Positions 1 to 6,137 of a DNA stretch of 10,057 nt are shown here, piece by piece. The notes under the pieces are model-generated. The model did no database searches, was not told the DNA's origin, and saw only the letters and a list, made by a program, of their open reading frames with translations. Made by a program: the position numbers and the translations under genes. The DNA lies in contig CAKUCW010000054.1 in NCBI GenBank assembly GCA_934643825.1, forward strand, positions 1 through 10,057, written 5' to 3'. The stretch comes from an uncultured Clostridia bacterium. GTDB taxonomy: Bacteria; Bacillota; Clostridia; Christensenellales; Aristaeellaceae. How positions within the stretch are numbered: the stretch's first letter is position 1; the number at the start of each line of letters is the position of its first letter.

Positions 1-21
1 TCAAGCGTTGTCAACGGTTTT

Positions 22-852
22 TCACGGAAATTTATAACCGACGACCTGAAAAATCACATCTTCCGTTTTCTTCTGCGCCATATAGGGTGCAAGCTCTTTT
101 TCGGCTTTGAATGATCCGCCGCTCATCATGCTTTCGTTATCCTCCGTCCTCTCCTGCAAGACGTCAAGGATATGCCCTTCCCTGTCGCTGACAATGACGC
201 TCAGCGACACAAAGCCGCTCAGATCAAGCCCTTCTGCCGTTTCCAGATGCAGCTTTCCGTCTTCGATCCACGCCTTCGCATCCGTGACCGTTTCCAAATG
301 CCCCCGCGTCTGCGAATCAATCCGCGCCTCCAGCCGCACCCGCAAGAGCTTTGCCTGCCGAATCTTTCCCGCAAATTCGCCTAAACCGGTCTGCTCCACC
401 GTTTTCCATTCTGTCGTTCCGCGCTTTTCGTCATATGCGCCCGCCTGAATTTCCTTGGTTCCCGCGAACAATACGACCCGCTCGTTCGGCTGGATTACGC
501 GAACCGTGGAATAAAACGCGCCGCCAATCGCCGGAACATACCAGCGCGCAAATTCTTCTTTTTCCCCGTCGCAGGCAATCAGCCACGTTTCATCCAGCAC
601 GATTTTGCCTTCTGACTCGTTTTCCATTTCGATGAAGACAGACCACTGCGTCCCTTCGTCATCCCACGGAATGACCGATTGGCGCACAACCTTGAGCATG
701 TCCGGTTTCATCTGGATTTTTTCCTGAGCCGCTTCTTCTTCGCTTAAAATCGCTTTGGGCAAATACGCATTAAAGAGCGTTCCGCTCGCCTGTGCCGTCA
801 TGCCGAATCCGATGCACGCGCATAACATCCACACAAAAACCAGCTTTTTCAT
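22..852 (-). CDS. Secreted protein, paralogue of the upstream secreted protein, coupled to the anti-sigma gene
   Basis: No named family is recognised. The 276-residue product starts with a signal peptide MKKLVFVWMLCACIGFGM and probable cleavage after AQA (residue 22). It continues with a two-part beta-rich region, about 51-181 and 191-274. The second part, AKAWIEDGKLHLE...VSDREGHILDVL, closely parallels VRAWLDGDYLCVE...VSDANGQILDMM in the protein at 2617-3381. ATG 852 is preferred: GTGAGG lies a few bases upstream and MKK suits a signal peptide. A GTG at 864 overlapping the preceding stop (GTGA) is the alternative. Either start gives tight coupling to the anti-sigma gene, implying co-regulation and probably joint function. 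The stop lies 21 bases from the window edge, so its terminator is not visible. Confidence 0.78.
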   Translation of the reverse strand: MKKLVFVWMLCACIGFGMTAQASGTLFNAYLPKAILSEEEAAQEKIQMKPDMLKVVRQSVIPWDDEGTQWSVFIEMENESEGKIVLDETWLIACDGEKEEFARWYVPAIGGAFYSTVRVIQPNERVVLFAGTKEIQAGAYDEKRGTTEWKTVEQTGLGEFAGKIRQAKLLRVRLEARIDSQTRGHLETVTDAKAWIEDGKLHLETAEGLDLSGFVSLSVIVSDREGHILDVLQERTEDNESMMSGGSFKAEKELAPYMAQKKTEDVIFQVVGYKFP

Positions 853-860
853 GCTCAGCC

Positions 861-1976
861 TCACTTTCCCGCCGTCAGCAGCCTGTACCCCGCCGCTTCA
901 ACCCGCGCATCCTCTTCCTGTTCCAGCGTCACCCAGCTGCCGATTCGTTTTTCAAAGATCCAGCTCTCGCCAGCCAGAATCTGTTCGCCTTCTTCCAGCG
1001 ATGCGCTGAATCCGTCGAGCAGCATGCCCTGCGCATCAAACGCCCACGCGCTGAGATAACCATTCGCTTCTTCGCCGTCCGTGTCGTTTTCCGTCAGTGT
1101 CGCCACAAAATAGTGGTCGCGCAGCGCGGCACTTGCTTCCTGCTTCTCTGCGGATTCCGTCTCGCAGACATCCAGCCACATTTCAAACCGTTCGGCATGA
1201 TCCATTGCGCCTTCTTCGATTTCCACGCTCAGCAGCGCCTTTTCTCCCGCGGGAATCACGGCGTTTCCGCGCACGTCATATGCCGTTTCCAGCCGATTTC
1301 CCGCCGCATCGAACCCGACGAAATACATGCCGCCCGCCGTCAGTTCGCTGTCGGTCGTGTTCTCAACGAGCGCCAGCATCATATAAATGCCGCCCATATC
1401 ATCGACATCCGCGTAGGTCTGTGCCAGCAAACGGAGCTTTCCGTCTTGCGTCGCAATATTCTTTTCTTCCGCCTGCGCCAGCGTCAGCGTTTCCTTTTCC
1501 AGCGGGATGATCTCGCGCTCTGCGCCGTCCGGCGCTTCTCCGATTGCGTTGTTCTGCGGATTATCCTGCATTTCTTCCAATCTGCGCGTGTGGTCGTTTC
1601 CCGCCAGCCCCAGCACATCGATTACGCCGCCCGGCATCAACGTGATGACCGCCAGAATCGCCGCCATCGCACACGCCGTCGCCGCAAATTTTCCCATGCG
1701 CGGCATCCGCTTCTTTTCCGTTTTCTTGCGGATCTGCCCGCGCACGGTGCGCAGGTTATCCGCATAATGGCTGTCTGCCGTTTTGCCGCCGAGCGTCATC
1801 AAAAACGTTTCACAGGCATCCACAAATGCCATGTCGATTTTCTCTGCCGGCTTGCTCAGCTCTCGATCGATCTCGTTCTGGATCCGCTTTTCCGCGCATT
1901 CTGCCGTCAGTTCGCCGGTTTCAATCTTTTGTTTGATGTCGTTCAGTGATTTCAGCAATTCCGCAGTTTCGCGCAT
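861..1976 (-). CDS. Probable membrane-anchored anti-sigma factor with extracellular tandem domains
   Basis: The 371-residue product has an N-terminal cytoplasmic part (1-95), helical and charged, ending in a basic stretch RKKTEKKRMPRMGK. One membrane span follows (about 97-115), so the orientation should be N-inside. After a low-complexity acidic linker, the outer part has two beta-rich repeats (about 182-270 and 288-367). They carry LVENTTDSEL, FDAAGNRLE, IPAGE and AFDAQGMLLDG motifs similar to those of the secreted proteins on either side. It follows the sigma gene by 24 bases with its own strong SD (AAGGAGGA), so its product is well placed to bind and silence that sigma factor. The zinc-finger HxxxCxxC motif of classical ZAS anti-sigma factors is absent, so the sigma-binding role rests on position and topology only. 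Confidence 0.7.
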   Translation of the reverse strand: MRETAELLKSLNDIKQKIETGELTAECAEKRIQNEIDRELSKPAEKIDMAFVDACETFLMTLGGKTADSHYADNLRTVRGQIRKKTEKKRMPRMGKFAATACAMAAILAVITLMPGGVIDVLGLAGNDHTRRLEEMQDNPQNNAIGEAPDGAEREIIPLEKETLTLAQAEEKNIATQDGKLRLLAQTYADVDDMGGIYMMLALVENTTDSELTAGGMYFVGFDAAGNRLETAYDVRGNAVIPAGEKALLSVEIEEGAMDHAERFEMWLDVCETESAEKQEASAALRDHYFVATLTENDTDGEEANGYLSAWAFDAQGMLLDGFSASLEEGEQILAGESWIFEKRIGSWVTLEQEEDARVEAAGYRLLTAGK

Positions 1977-2000
1977 GCGTTTTCCTCCTTTTTCGGTTTA

Positions 2001-2549
2001 TCAATCCGCCTGCTCGTAGTCCTTCGCCATTTTCCTGACCTTTTTTCTGAGCCTTGTCAGCAAAACCCGAATCGCGCCGTTCGTCGCCTTTTCCCTTTGC
2101 GCAATTTCATCAATCGGCATGCCTTCAACATACCTTTTCTGAATCACGTTTTTCTCCCGTTCGCTCAGCGCATTCAGAATATGTTCAAGAAATTCGCGGT
2201 CGCCAATCTGTTTGGGCAGTGCATCGACAGCCGTCGCCAATGCCGCGTCGGCAATCGGGTTTCCGTCGATTGTGACATGCCGCTTTTGTCGTCTTCTGTA
2301 TGTATTCAGCTCTGTCATCAGCCGATAGCGGCATGTTTTGTACAGCCATGCCTCGATGTATTCGCAGTCCTTGAGCTTGTCATATTCCTCAAACGCTCTC
2401 AGAAATGTCTTTTGGATGCTCTCATCCACCAAATCGCAGCACTCCGCCTGATAGTGAATGTAATAAAGGCACATGCGTTCCAGTTTTGGGGCATACTCCG
2501 CATAGATTCGTTCGATAAATTCTTCTCTCTCGTCCGCCATCGTGTACAC
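2001..2549 (-). CDS. ECF-type RNA polymerase sigma factor (sigma-70 family)
   Basis: This protein should direct RNA polymerase to a small stress or envelope regulon. The 182-residue product has the two-domain ECF layout. Region 2 (about 11-82) has the helix CCDLVDESIQKTFLRAFEEY, which parallels the usual DAEDLVQExF motif, and then YIEAWLYKTCRYRL. Region 4 (about 119-173) has the helix-turn-helix LSEREKNVIQKRYVEGMPID, ending with a TRLRKKVRK recognition helix. No extra C-terminal domain is present. The start may be GTG 2549 (AAGGA nine bases upstream) or ATG 2540 (MADEREEF); the SD spacing slightly favours GTG. The next gene, 24 bases downstream, encodes a membrane protein in the usual anti-sigma position. 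The exact ECF group cannot be assigned by eye. Confidence 0.9.
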   Translation of the reverse strand: MYTMADEREEFIERIYAEYAPKLERMCLYYIHYQAECCDLVDESIQKTFLRAFEEYDKLKDCEYIEAWLYKTCRYRLMTELNTYRRRQKRHVTIDGNPIADAALATAVDALPKQIGDREFLEHILNALSEREKNVIQKRYVEGMPIDEIAQREKATNGAIRVLLTRLRKKVRKMAKDYEQAD

Positions 2550-2577
2550 CCACTCCGTTCCTTTTGCCTTCTATCCC

Positions 2578-2606
2578 TTATAGCGCATCACTCAGCCAAA
2601 AGTTAC
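2578..2606 (-). promoter_or_regulatory. Candidate ECF-type promoter of the sigma factor operon
   Basis: On the minus strand GTAAC followed by a TTTT run (GTAAC at 2602-2606) is separated by 16 bases from CGCTATAA (2578-2585). ECF sigma factors commonly use an AAC-containing -35 and a CG-starting -10 with such spacing, and commonly activate their own genes. The predicted start is about 20 bases before the sigma start codon. No good sigma-70 hexamers compete in this 67-base gap. Self-activation is inferred, not shown. Confidence 0.55.
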
Positions 2607-2616
2607 GGTGCATGGA

Positions 2617-3381
2617 TTATAAATCTTCCATCTGATAAGCCCACGCCTTGCACACCGCATCCGTCCCGATTTTCAGCGTTGCGGCATCCTCAAGCCGTTT
2701 TCTCCAAACGATGCTGCTTCCCTGCGCGATGCCAAGATCGTCCGTGTCGTATGGGCTTTGCATCATCATATCCAGAATCTGCCCGTTCGCATCCGATACC
2801 GTCGCGGCGCAAATGACGCCGAACAGCGTCTTTTCCGTCGTATTGGTGAATTCCACACAGAGATAGTCGCCGTCCAGCCATGCGCGTACATCGCCCAGCT
2901 GCTTCCATTTTTCATTAACTCTCGAAGCCGTCTCCACCGAAATCTGAATGGAATGGACCTTGCCGATCTCCTTGACAAAATCGTACATCCATTCGCTGAC
3001 GAGCATCGTTTCGCCCGGCTCGACGACGCTGGGCATATAGCTGACATAGTTTTCCTGATGCAGCGCATTTCCGTTCGCGCCAAGCACAGTCATCTGCACA
3101 GAACGAATCGGCAGTCTTTCGCTGCCGGTGTTTTTCAGCACGGCATAGACATGCGCTTCCGCCGAATAATCGTTTTCCAGCAAAACGCCGCAAGCTTCCA
3201 CCGTCAGCCGCTCATCCGCACAGGTGACCGCCACATTTTCCGGTATCTTTCCCGACGCAGTGTTGCTTACACCATCCATCATCTGCATCCAAAATGGTTT
3301 TAGAAAATCCAGCGTATCCGCCGATGCCGATGCGCCCCAGAGCAGCATCGCCACCGCCAAAATCGTGATCATTTTTTTCAT
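2617..3381 (-). CDS. Secreted protein with two tandem beta-rich domains, unknown function
   Basis: I do not recognise a named family. The 254-residue product begins with a clear signal peptide: MKK, a hydrophobic core, and probable cleavage after ASA (residue 21). There is no lipobox cysteine, so it is likely released or wall-associated. The mature part looks like two beta-rich repeats, about 52-155 and 163-252. They carry FxLYD/DUF4352-like patterns: a VLKNTGSERL or EFTNTTEKTL strand, then a D/GANG(N/Q)xL turn, then a PGE or QGSS turn. The second repeat (VRAWLDGDYLCVEF...VSDANGQILDM) is strikingly like one in the protein at 22-852. ATG 3381 has GAGGGAGGG upstream. I see no convincing promoter; the sigma gene follows 67 bases downstream. 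Location and paralogy suggest an envelope role tied to the sigma system. Confidence 0.8.
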   Translation of the reverse strand: MKKMITILAVAMLLWGASASADTLDFLKPFWMQMMDGVSNTASGKIPENVAVTCADERLTVEACGVLLENDYSAEAHVYAVLKNTGSERLPIRSVQMTVLGANGNALHQENYVSYMPSVVEPGETMLVSEWMYDFVKEIGKVHSIQISVETASRVNEKWKQLGDVRAWLDGDYLCVEFTNTTEKTLFGVICAATVSDANGQILDMMMQSPYDTDDLGIAQGSSIVWRKRLEDAATLKIGTDAVCKAWAYQMEDL

Positions 3382-3437
3382 AGGTATCCCTCCCTCAAGC
3401 GATAGCAGCTTGATTTTTCATCGATTGGTCTATATAC

Positions 3438-3477
3438 AAAACGAACCCCCGCAGGAAATTCATCCCACGAGGGTCGT
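3438..3477 (-). terminator. Terminator after rplA
   Basis: On the minus strand a long stem (3463-3477 with 3441-3456, one bulged base and a few G-U pairs) has a 6-base loop and is followed by a short T run (3438-3441). It begins 11 bases after the rplA stop. The T run is short, but the position and stem support a terminator that closes the rpmG-rplA operon. Confidence 0.75.
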
Positions 3478-3488
3478 CTTTGTTCAAA

Positions 3489-4178
3489 TTAGAACTTGAG
3501 CGGGTTCACCTTGATGCCCGGGCCCATCGTAGAAGACAGGACGACGGAGCGGAGGTAGATGCCCTTCGCCGCAGCCGGCTTGGCGCGATTGATCGCGTTC
3601 ATCAGCGTGCTGAGGTTAGCGGTGAGCTGCTCGGCAGTGAAAGACTTCTTGCCAATCGGGCAGTGGATGATCGCCTGCTTGTCCAGACGGTACTCAACCT
3701 TACCAGCCTTGATCTCGTTGATCGCCTTGGCGACATCCATGGTGACGGTGCCGCTCTTCGGGTTCGGCATGAGGCCTTTCGGACCGAGGACGCGGCCCAG
3801 ACGGCCAACGACGCCCATCATGTTCGGGGTCGCAACGACAACGTCGAAGTCGAACCAGTTCTCACCCTGGATCTTGGCGACCAGCTCTTCAGCGCCAACA
3901 TAATCAGCGCCAGCCTCTTCGGCAGCCTTCGCCTGCTCGCCCTTGGCGAACACGAGAACGCGAACCTTCTTGCCGGTGCCGTGCGGCAGCACGACAGCGC
4001 CACGAACCTGCTGGTCCGCCTGACGCGGATCGACGCCCAGACGCACGGAGATCTCCATGGTCTCGTCGAACTTCGTCTTCGCGGTCTGCAGAGCGAGCTT
4101 CACAGCCTCTTCCGGATCATACAGCTTGTTGCTTTCGATGAGCTTCGCGCTCTCAAGATACTTCTTGCCATGCTTCAT
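3489..4178 (-). CDS. rplA: Ribosomal protein L1
   Basis: L1 binds the mobile stalk of 23S rRNA, helps release E-site tRNA, and represses translation of its own operon. The 229-residue product is normal length. It has the N-terminal KHGKKYLES, the paired domain I strands, and the strongly conserved domain II/hinge segment from ENWFDFD through GRLGRVLGPKGLMPNP and KSGTVT (106-146). It ends SSTMGPGIKVNPLKF. The start ATG 4178 has AAGGAGG nine bases upstream. It follows rplK by 109 bases with a structured gap. A terminator comes immediately after it, whereas in many bacteria rplJ-rplL and rpoB-rpoC follow; here none of those is present. Confidence 0.97.
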   Translation of the reverse strand: MKHGKKYLESAKLIESNKLYDPEEAVKLALQTAKTKFDETMEISVRLGVDPRQADQQVRGAVVLPHGTGKKVRVLVFAKGEQAKAAEEAGADYVGAEELVAKIQGENWFDFDVVVATPNMMGVVGRLGRVLGPKGLMPNPKSGTVTMDVAKAINEIKAGKVEYRLDKQAIIHCPIGKKSFTAEQLTANLSTLMNAINRAKPAAAKGIYLRSVVLSSTMGPGIKVNPLKF

Positions 4179-4193
4179 AGTGTTGTTCCTCCT

Positions 4194-4224
4194 TGTGGTA
4201 CAAACGGCTTAAAATCCTCCCACA
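4194..4224 (-). promoter_or_regulatory. Second L1-binding-like element in the rplA leader
   Basis: The minus strand reads TGTGGGAGGA, a spacer, then GTACCACA. An outer TGTGG/CCACA stem of 5 bp encloses the same GTGGGAGGA strand as the rplK leader. The 3' side GTACCAC is close to the AUACCAC found in the E. coli 23S L1 stalk. The CCACA arm directly abuts the rplA SD (AAGGAGG, 4188-4194), so protein binding could block rplA initiation. The upper stem is poorly paired here, which lowers confidence compared with the rplK site. Confidence 0.55.
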
Positions 4225-4229
4225 GTTTC

Positions 4230-4270
4230 CGGTTCGCTGCTTGCGAACCGCCTCGCACGGAGATCCGTGC
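4230..4270 (-). other. Two hairpins in the rplK-rplA gap
   Basis: After the rplK stop there is a 6-bp hairpin GCACGG/CCGTGC with a 4-base loop (4255-4270). A perfect 8-bp hairpin CGGTTCGC/GCGAACCG with a 5-base loop follows (4230-4250). Neither has a T-tract. Both precede the second L1-like element and may separate or stabilise the two cistrons. Confidence 0.5.
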
Positions 4271-4287
4271 TTGACTCCGCCTTATAA

Positions 4288-4716
4288 TCAGGCGTCGGCG
4301 ACAGTGACGCCCATGGAGCGGGCGGTACCCTTGACCATGCTCATCGCAGTCTCAATGCTGGCTGCGTTGAGGTCGGGCATCTTCTTCTCGGCGATCTCGC
4401 GGACCTGAGCCTGCGTGAGCTGGCCGACCTTGGTCTTGTTGGGCTTGCCGCTGCCGGATTCCAGACCCAGAGCCTTCTTGATGAGCACCGGAACCGGCGG
4501 GGTCTTGGTGATGAAGGTGAAGGAACGGTCGGAATAAACGGTGATGACGACCGGGATGATCAGACCGACATCATTCTTGGTGCGCTCGTTGAACTCTTTG
4601 CAGAAGCCCGGGATGTTAACACCGTGCTGACCGAGCGCCGGGCCGATAGGCGGCGCAGGATTGGCCTTACCGGCCTGCACCTGCAGCTTGATCATGCCAG
4701 TTACTTTCTTAGCCAT
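4288..4716 (-). CDS. rplK: Ribosomal protein L11
   Basis: L11 binds the GTPase-associated centre of 23S rRNA, helps elongation factor turnover, and is needed for RelA-type stringent signalling. The 142-residue product is normal length. The N-terminal domain carries KANPAPPIGPALGQHGVN (17-34), containing the conserved prolines of the thiostrepton-binding face. The flexible hinge leads to the rRNA-binding C-terminal domain with the signature KGTARSMGVTV (129-139). ATG 4716 was chosen because MAKK is the family start and GAGGAGGA lies eight bases upstream; a TTG further upstream overlaps the SD. It stands between nusG and rplA. Its leader contains the likely L1 control site. Confidence 0.97.
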   Translation of the reverse strand: MAKKVTGMIKLQVQAGKANPAPPIGPALGQHGVNIPGFCKEFNERTKNDVGLIIPVVITVYSDRSFTFITKTPPVPVLIKKALGLESGSGKPNKTKVGQLTQAQVREIAEKKMPDLNAASIETAMSMVKGTARSMGVTVADA

Positions 4717-4737
4717 GGTAATAATCCTCCTCAATCT

Positions 4738-4768
4738 GTGGTCACGCGGAACAAATTGTTCCTCCCAC
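4738..4768 (-). promoter_or_regulatory. Probable ribosomal protein L1 binding site in the rplK leader
   Basis: On the minus strand the leader reads GTGGGAGGAACA, three bases, then TGTTCCGCGTGACCAC. It folds as an outer GTGG/CCAC stem, an asymmetric internal loop (GA opposite GCGTGA) and an upper GGAACA/TGTTCC stem. This matches the L1 stalk of 23S rRNA, where a GUGGGAGG strand faces a strand ending in ACCAC. L1 is known to repress its operon by binding such an rRNA mimic upstream of rplK. The rplK SD (GAGGAGGA, 4725-4732) follows five bases later. Confidence 0.75.
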
Positions 4769-4803
4769 GTCCGGCGCAGGTGCTAATCCCGCGTCGGGCT
4801 GAT

Positions 4804-4855
4804 GCTCATTCAAAAAATGAGCCTTCTCAACAACCGGGAAAGTTCCCGGGGTTGT
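4804..4855 (-). other. Two hairpins in the nusG-rplK gap
   Basis: Directly after nusG there is a strong hairpin at 4830-4855, built from CCGGGAA/TTCCCGG with a flanking ACAA/TTGT pair and a two-base bulge. A second hairpin GCTCATT/AATGAGC follows at 4804-4822. A T6 run lies inside the second structure. It does not follow a stem as in a proper terminator, although partial termination between nusG and rplK is possible. No convincing promoter was seen in the gap. Confidence 0.4.
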
Positions 4856-4885
4856 CTGTTTCTTTTCCGCCGTCAAGCCGCCCGA

Positions 4886-5407
4886 TTACAGGCGCTCAAC
4901 CTCGGAAATGTCATACTCCACCGTCGTCTTACGGTTGAGGATTTCGATCGAAACCTTAACCTTATGCTCCTCGGCATTGACCTCTTCGACCGTACCGATC
5001 GCGTTCTCGACGCTTCCGGTCTTGATCCGGACGTTGTCGCCCGGCTCAATGTCGATTCGAATCGTGCCCTGGCAGCTGGTCATCCGCTCATATTCCTCGT
5101 CCGTCAGCGGGATCGGCTCGCTTCCCGGGCCCACGAAACCGGTGACGCCGCGCGTATTGCGCACGACATACCACGTTTCCGTCGTCTTGATCATTTTGAC
5201 CAGAACATAGCCGGGGAACAGCTTATGCTGAATGGTATGAGGCTTGCCATTGCGGATCTCGACGACCTCTTCCACCGGCACGGTGACTTCCTGAATCAGG
5301 TCGCCCATGCCGTTGTTTTCAACCGTCTTGACGAGATCGTTGGCGACTTTGTTTTCATAGCCCGAATAGGTATGTACGACATACCACAGAGCCTTCTCGT
5401 CCGTCAT
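4886..5407 (-). CDS. nusG: Transcription termination/antitermination factor NusG
   Basis: NusG binds RNA polymerase across the cleft and modulates elongation and pausing, and can link polymerase to Rho or to ribosomal protein S10. The 173-residue product has an N-terminal NGN domain (about 7-95) with WYVVHTYSGYENKV, FPGYVLV (64-70) and VTGFVGPG. After a short linker comes a C-terminal KOW domain (about 119-173, PGDNVRIKTG...IGTVEEVN). The KOW part is less standard than usual: GSVENAIGTV stands where GPF.....GTV is common, and LNRKTTVEY replaces the usual FGRxTPVEL. The start ATG 5407 is supported by AGGAGGG about five bases upstream. It follows secE by 23 bases and is separated from rplK by a 169-base structured gap. 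Confidence 0.96.
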   Translation of the reverse strand: MTDEKALWYVVHTYSGYENKVANDLVKTVENNGMGDLIQEVTVPVEEVVEIRNGKPHTIQHKLFPGYVLVKMIKTTETWYVVRNTRGVTGFVGPGSEPIPLTDEEYERMTSCQGTIRIDIEPGDNVRIKTGSVENAIGTVEEVNAEEHKVKVSIEILNRKTTVEYDISEVERL

Positions 5408-5430
5408 GTCAACCCTCCTGTGGTCAGGTC

Positions 5431-5694
5431 TTAGAGCTCAATGAGCTTCTTGACCAGGAACGAGGAACCGGTATCCAGCAAACCGACGATAATCGCCAAC
5501 GCCACGACAAACACGATGACGACGATAGAGTAATTGATGAGATCCTTCTTGGACGGCCACGCGACTTTCTTCAGCTCAGCCACCATGTTCTTGAACGCAC
5601 CGGAAATGCGGCCAGGCAGAGCGACGATCCAATTCTTCGCGCGGGTGAAGAAACCGGGCTTTTCGGTATTCTTCGCGCCTTTGGTTTCAGACAT
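5431..5694 (-). CDS. secE: Preprotein translocase subunit SecE
   Basis: SecE clamps and stabilises SecY in the SecYEG protein-export channel of the cytoplasmic membrane. The 87-residue product is the short, single-span form typical of most bacteria outside the enterics. It has a polar N-terminus, an amphipathic helix carrying the family hallmark AELKKVAWPSKKD (39-51), then one membrane span at about 55-73. Two starts are possible: GTG 5703 (three residues longer) or ATG 5694. ATG is preferred because AAGGA lies about ten bases upstream of it but only one base from the GTG. It lies between rpmG and nusG, its classical place. Confidence 0.94.
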   Translation of the reverse strand: MSETKGAKNTEKPGFFTRAKNWIVALPGRISGAFKNMVAELKKVAWPSKKDLINYSIVVIVFVVALAIIVGLLDTGSSFLVKKLIEL

Positions 5695-5728
5695 CTCTTT
5701 CACATCCTTGTCCGTCTTGTTGCGTGAA

Positions 5729-5893
5729 TTAGCGGGTTTCCTTATGAACCGTGTGCTTCTTGCAGAAACGGCAGTACTTGCTCATTTCGATACGGTCCGG
5801 GTTGTTGCGCTTATTCTTCATCGTGTTGTAATTACGTTGCTTGCACTCCGTGCAGGCCAGCGTGATCTTCACGCGCACACCAGCAGCAGCCAT
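5729..5893 (-). CDS. rpmG: Ribosomal protein L33, zinc-binding type
   Basis: L33 is a small 50S subunit protein near the E site. The 54-residue product has normal length and reads MAAAGVRVKITLACTECKQR at its start, ending CRFCKKHTVHKETR. Two CxxC pairs (CTEC and CRFC) show the four-cysteine, zinc-binding form. Bacteria that have this form often carry a zinc-free paralogue elsewhere, under zinc-dependent control; nothing of that kind is visible here. ATG 5893 was chosen over upstream in-frame starts because a very strong SD (AGAAGGAGGT, 5901-5910) sits seven bases before it. It is the first gene after the strong promoter, and secE follows about 34 bases after its stop, a common rpmG-secE-nusG arrangement. 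Confidence 0.96.
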   Translation of the reverse strand: MAAAGVRVKITLACTECKQRNYNTMKNKRNNPDRIEMSKYCRFCKKHTVHKETR

Positions 5894-5952
5894 ACAAGAC
5901 ACCTCCTTCTCAAAAAGACAGACTTCTATCGCCTGTCCAAACATGCTTGCAT

Positions 5953-6002
5953 ATTGTACACCCGCGCAGAGAACTTGTCAACCGTTTTTTGCAAGTTTTT
6001 TT
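5953..6002 (-). promoter_or_regulatory. Strong sigma-70 promoter with UP-like A-tracts for rpmG-secE-nusG-rplK-rplA
   Basis: On the minus strand there is a perfect -35 TTGACA (5976-5981), a 17-base spacer and a -10 TACAAT (5953-5958). Immediately upstream are two A-tracts, A6 at 5985-5990 and A7 at 5996-6002, about one helical turn apart. These resemble an UP element that binds the RNA polymerase alpha subunits. Transcription should begin near 5946, giving a leader of about 53 bases before rpmG. This suits a growth-rate-regulated translation operon. Confidence 0.9.
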
Positions 6003-6137
6003 GATTACTCCGTAACTGCTCCGTTTTTCTCCCGTTTTCTCCCGTTTCCTTCGTTTTTCATCTCAGGCATCAAAATTTTCTCAGAAAAATCAGCCTTTTT
6101 TATCGGCTCTGCAAATCCAATTATCGCAGACCTTCGT

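Noticed and set aside
1..21. TTGACA (9-14, minus strand) as a -35 box for a gene further left
   Set aside because: The matching -10 would lie outside the window and the hexamer is part of a short chance palindrome.
792..1949. 385-codon plus-strand frame opposite the anti-sigma gene
   Set aside because: The minus-strand frame has a strong SD, a signal-like membrane span and a proper link to the sigma gene. The plus frame is Arg/His/Phe rich with no motif.
3382..3437. Promoter for the secreted protein gene at 2617-3381
   Set aside because: Only a TATATA at 3431-3436 without a credible -35 was found, overlapping the terminator region. Not enough to call.
5695..5728. tRNA-Trp gene between rpmG and secE, as in some bacteria
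   Set aside because: The gap is only about 34 bases and cannot hold a tRNA.
5914..5938. GACAG/CTGTC mini-hairpin with T5 in the rpmG leader, as an attenuator
   Set aside because: The stem is only 5 bp with a large loop. That is too weak to claim attenuation without further evidence.
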